Of a stretch of DNA of 5,893 nt, positions 5,218 to 5,893 are shown in pieces. The stretch spans positions 560-6,452 of the forward strand of contig DGIZ01000053.1 in the NCBI GenBank assembly GCA_002386585.1, in the 5' to 3' direction. Each line of letters begins with the position of its first letter. Position 1 is the stretch's first letter. Both the position numbers and the translations under genes were made by a program. Source of the DNA: Brevundimonas sp. UBA4609. GTDB lineage: Bacteria; Pseudomonadota; Alphaproteobacteria; Caulobacterales; Caulobacteraceae. The notes beneath the pieces are model-generated. The model worked only from the letters and a program-made list of their open reading frames with translations, did no database searches and was not told the origin of the DNA.

Positions 5218-5893
5218 TTAGACGAGGGCGTCCGCCGACAGGCCGTGCTTCCATTCCTTGAAGCTGACCGTCAGAGGCGGTGTGAAATCAGGGCGGGCCA
5301 GTTCGACGATCAGGGGACCGATCTCGGAAGGATGTGGCAGAACGCCGGGATCTTCACCCGGAAAGGCCTGGGCGCGCAACTGCGTCCGCATCCGGCCGGG
5401 ATCGACGATGGAGACGCGCACCGGCGTGCTCTCGATCTCATCGGCCCAGCATTTGACCAGGGCCTCGGCGCCGGCCTTGGTCGCGGCGTACATGCCCCAG
5501 AAGGCGCGCGGCTGGCTGGCCACGCTGGTGGTCAGGTGGATGGCGCGGCCGGCGTCAGAGGCGCGCAGCAGCGGCTCCAGCGAGCGGATCAGGCGGTAGA
5601 CGCCGGTGAAGTTGATCTTCTCGACCTTGGCGAACTCGCGCGGCTCGGCGTGGGCGACCGGGGTCAGGCCCGACGGGCCCATGGTCGCGGCCGCCTGAAC
5701 CCAGATGTCCAGCTTGCCGTAGCGCTGGAACAGGGCGCCGCCCAGGCGATCGATGGCGCCGCCGTCCACCAGATCGAACGGGACCAGGCTGGCGTGCTGG
5801 CCGGTGGCGGCGAAGATTTCGTCGTCCAACTCTTCCAGGGCGCCTTGGGTGCGCGCGGCGGCGATGACGTGGGCGCCGGCCTTGGCCAGGGCG
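5218..5893 (-). CDS. Short-chain dehydrogenase/reductase (SDR), N-terminus outside window
   Basis: The frame is open from the window edge (first whole codon at 5892) to the TAA at 5218-5220, giving 224 visible residues. Translation upstream of a TTG at 5829 continues with typical Rossmann sequence (ALAKAGAHVIAAAR), so that TTG is internal and the true start, with the TGxxxGxG nucleotide-binding loop, is beyond the window. Visible landmarks, numbered from the window edge: Asp40 in PFDLVD, after the third strand (adenine-ring contact); VQAAATMGP (65-73) where classical SDRs have NNAG; Asn94; Ser123 in TTSVAS; and Tyr135 and Lys139 in the YAATK catalytic motif. Ser-Tyr-Lys are thus intact and the enzyme is probably an active NAD(P)-dependent oxidoreductase of the classical type. 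The substrate is unknown. The stop is 6 bases before the ligase/polymerase ATG, so the two are probably one transcription unit with its promoter outside the window. Confidence 0.9.
   Translation of the reverse strand, partial: ALAKAGAHVIAAARTQGALEELDDEIFAATGQHASLVPFDLVDGGAIDRLGGALFQRYGKLDIWVQAAATMGPSGLTPVAHAEPREFAKVEKINFTGVYRLIRSLEPLLRASDAGRAIHLTTSVASQPRAFWGMYAATKAGAEALVKCWADEIESTPVRVSIVDPGRMRTQLRAQAFPGEDPGVLPHPSEIGPLIVELARPDFTPPLTVSFKEWKHGLSADALV

Noticed and set aside
3908..5254. A 448-codon minus-strand frame parallel to the ligase/polymerase gene.
   Set aside because: Its product is Arg/Pro/Gly-rich with no membrane segments or motifs, whereas the overlapping frame encodes a recognisable polytopic membrane protein.
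5218..5829. TTG at 5829 (minus strand) as the start of the SDR gene.
   Set aside because: The same frame continues to the window edge with typical Rossmann-fold sequence, so the gene is cut by the window and does not begin at this codon.
1..5893. Mobile elements, integrase or transposase genes, direct-repeat arrays, tRNA genes and defence systems.
   Set aside because: None was seen on either strand. Base composition looks even across the window, and the gene content is core-like apart from the sigma/DUF4142/cupredoxin module.

Overview
This is a GC-rich, densely packed window with short intergenic gaps and GC-biased codon use. The proteins look alphaproteobacterial. The Der variant, the extended ECF sigma factor and the SDR subtype make Caulobacterales (Brevundimonas or Caulobacter-like) my best guess. 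That placement rests on recognising protein families, not on a phylogenetic marker. I see no tRNA, rRNA, CRISPR array, insertion sequence or phage gene, and no gene-free stretch longer than about 70 bases.

Layout. (1) Positions 1-525 (+) hold the C-terminal part of a BamB-type beta-propeller lipoprotein of the outer-membrane assembly machinery; its start lies upstream of the window. (2) Positions 557-2182 (+) hold der (engA), the double-GTPase ribosome assembly factor, 31 bases downstream and probably co-transcribed. (3) Positions 2249-3911 (+) hold a compact three-gene module: an ECF-type sigma factor with a two-cysteine C-terminal extension, a secreted DUF4142 (ferritin-like) protein, and a Tat-exported small type-1 copper protein (cupredoxin). 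The last two genes overlap by 11 bases. (4) On the minus strand, 5893-5218 holds a short-chain dehydrogenase/reductase whose N-terminus is cut off by the window edge. It is followed after 6 bases by an ExoQ/O-antigen-ligase-like polytopic membrane protein (5211-3895), whose end overlaps the end of the cupredoxin gene convergently by 17 bases.

How the parts fit. bamB-der is housekeeping: envelope assembly and ribosome biogenesis. The sigma/DUF4142/cupredoxin block is the most interesting part. The same octamer ACGGGAAC, resembling an ECF-type -35 element (GGAAC), occurs just upstream of the sigma gene and again at its 3' end, upstream of the DUF4142 gene. The simplest reading is an autoregulated sigma factor that also switches on a periplasmic pair of a four-helix protein and a copper protein, perhaps for oxidative or metal stress. 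No anti-sigma gene is adjacent, so the Cys-containing extension is a candidate built-in control element. This regulatory model is inference. The minus-strand pair is less coherent functionally: an oxidoreductase and a polysaccharide polymerase/ligase that are probably co-transcribed.
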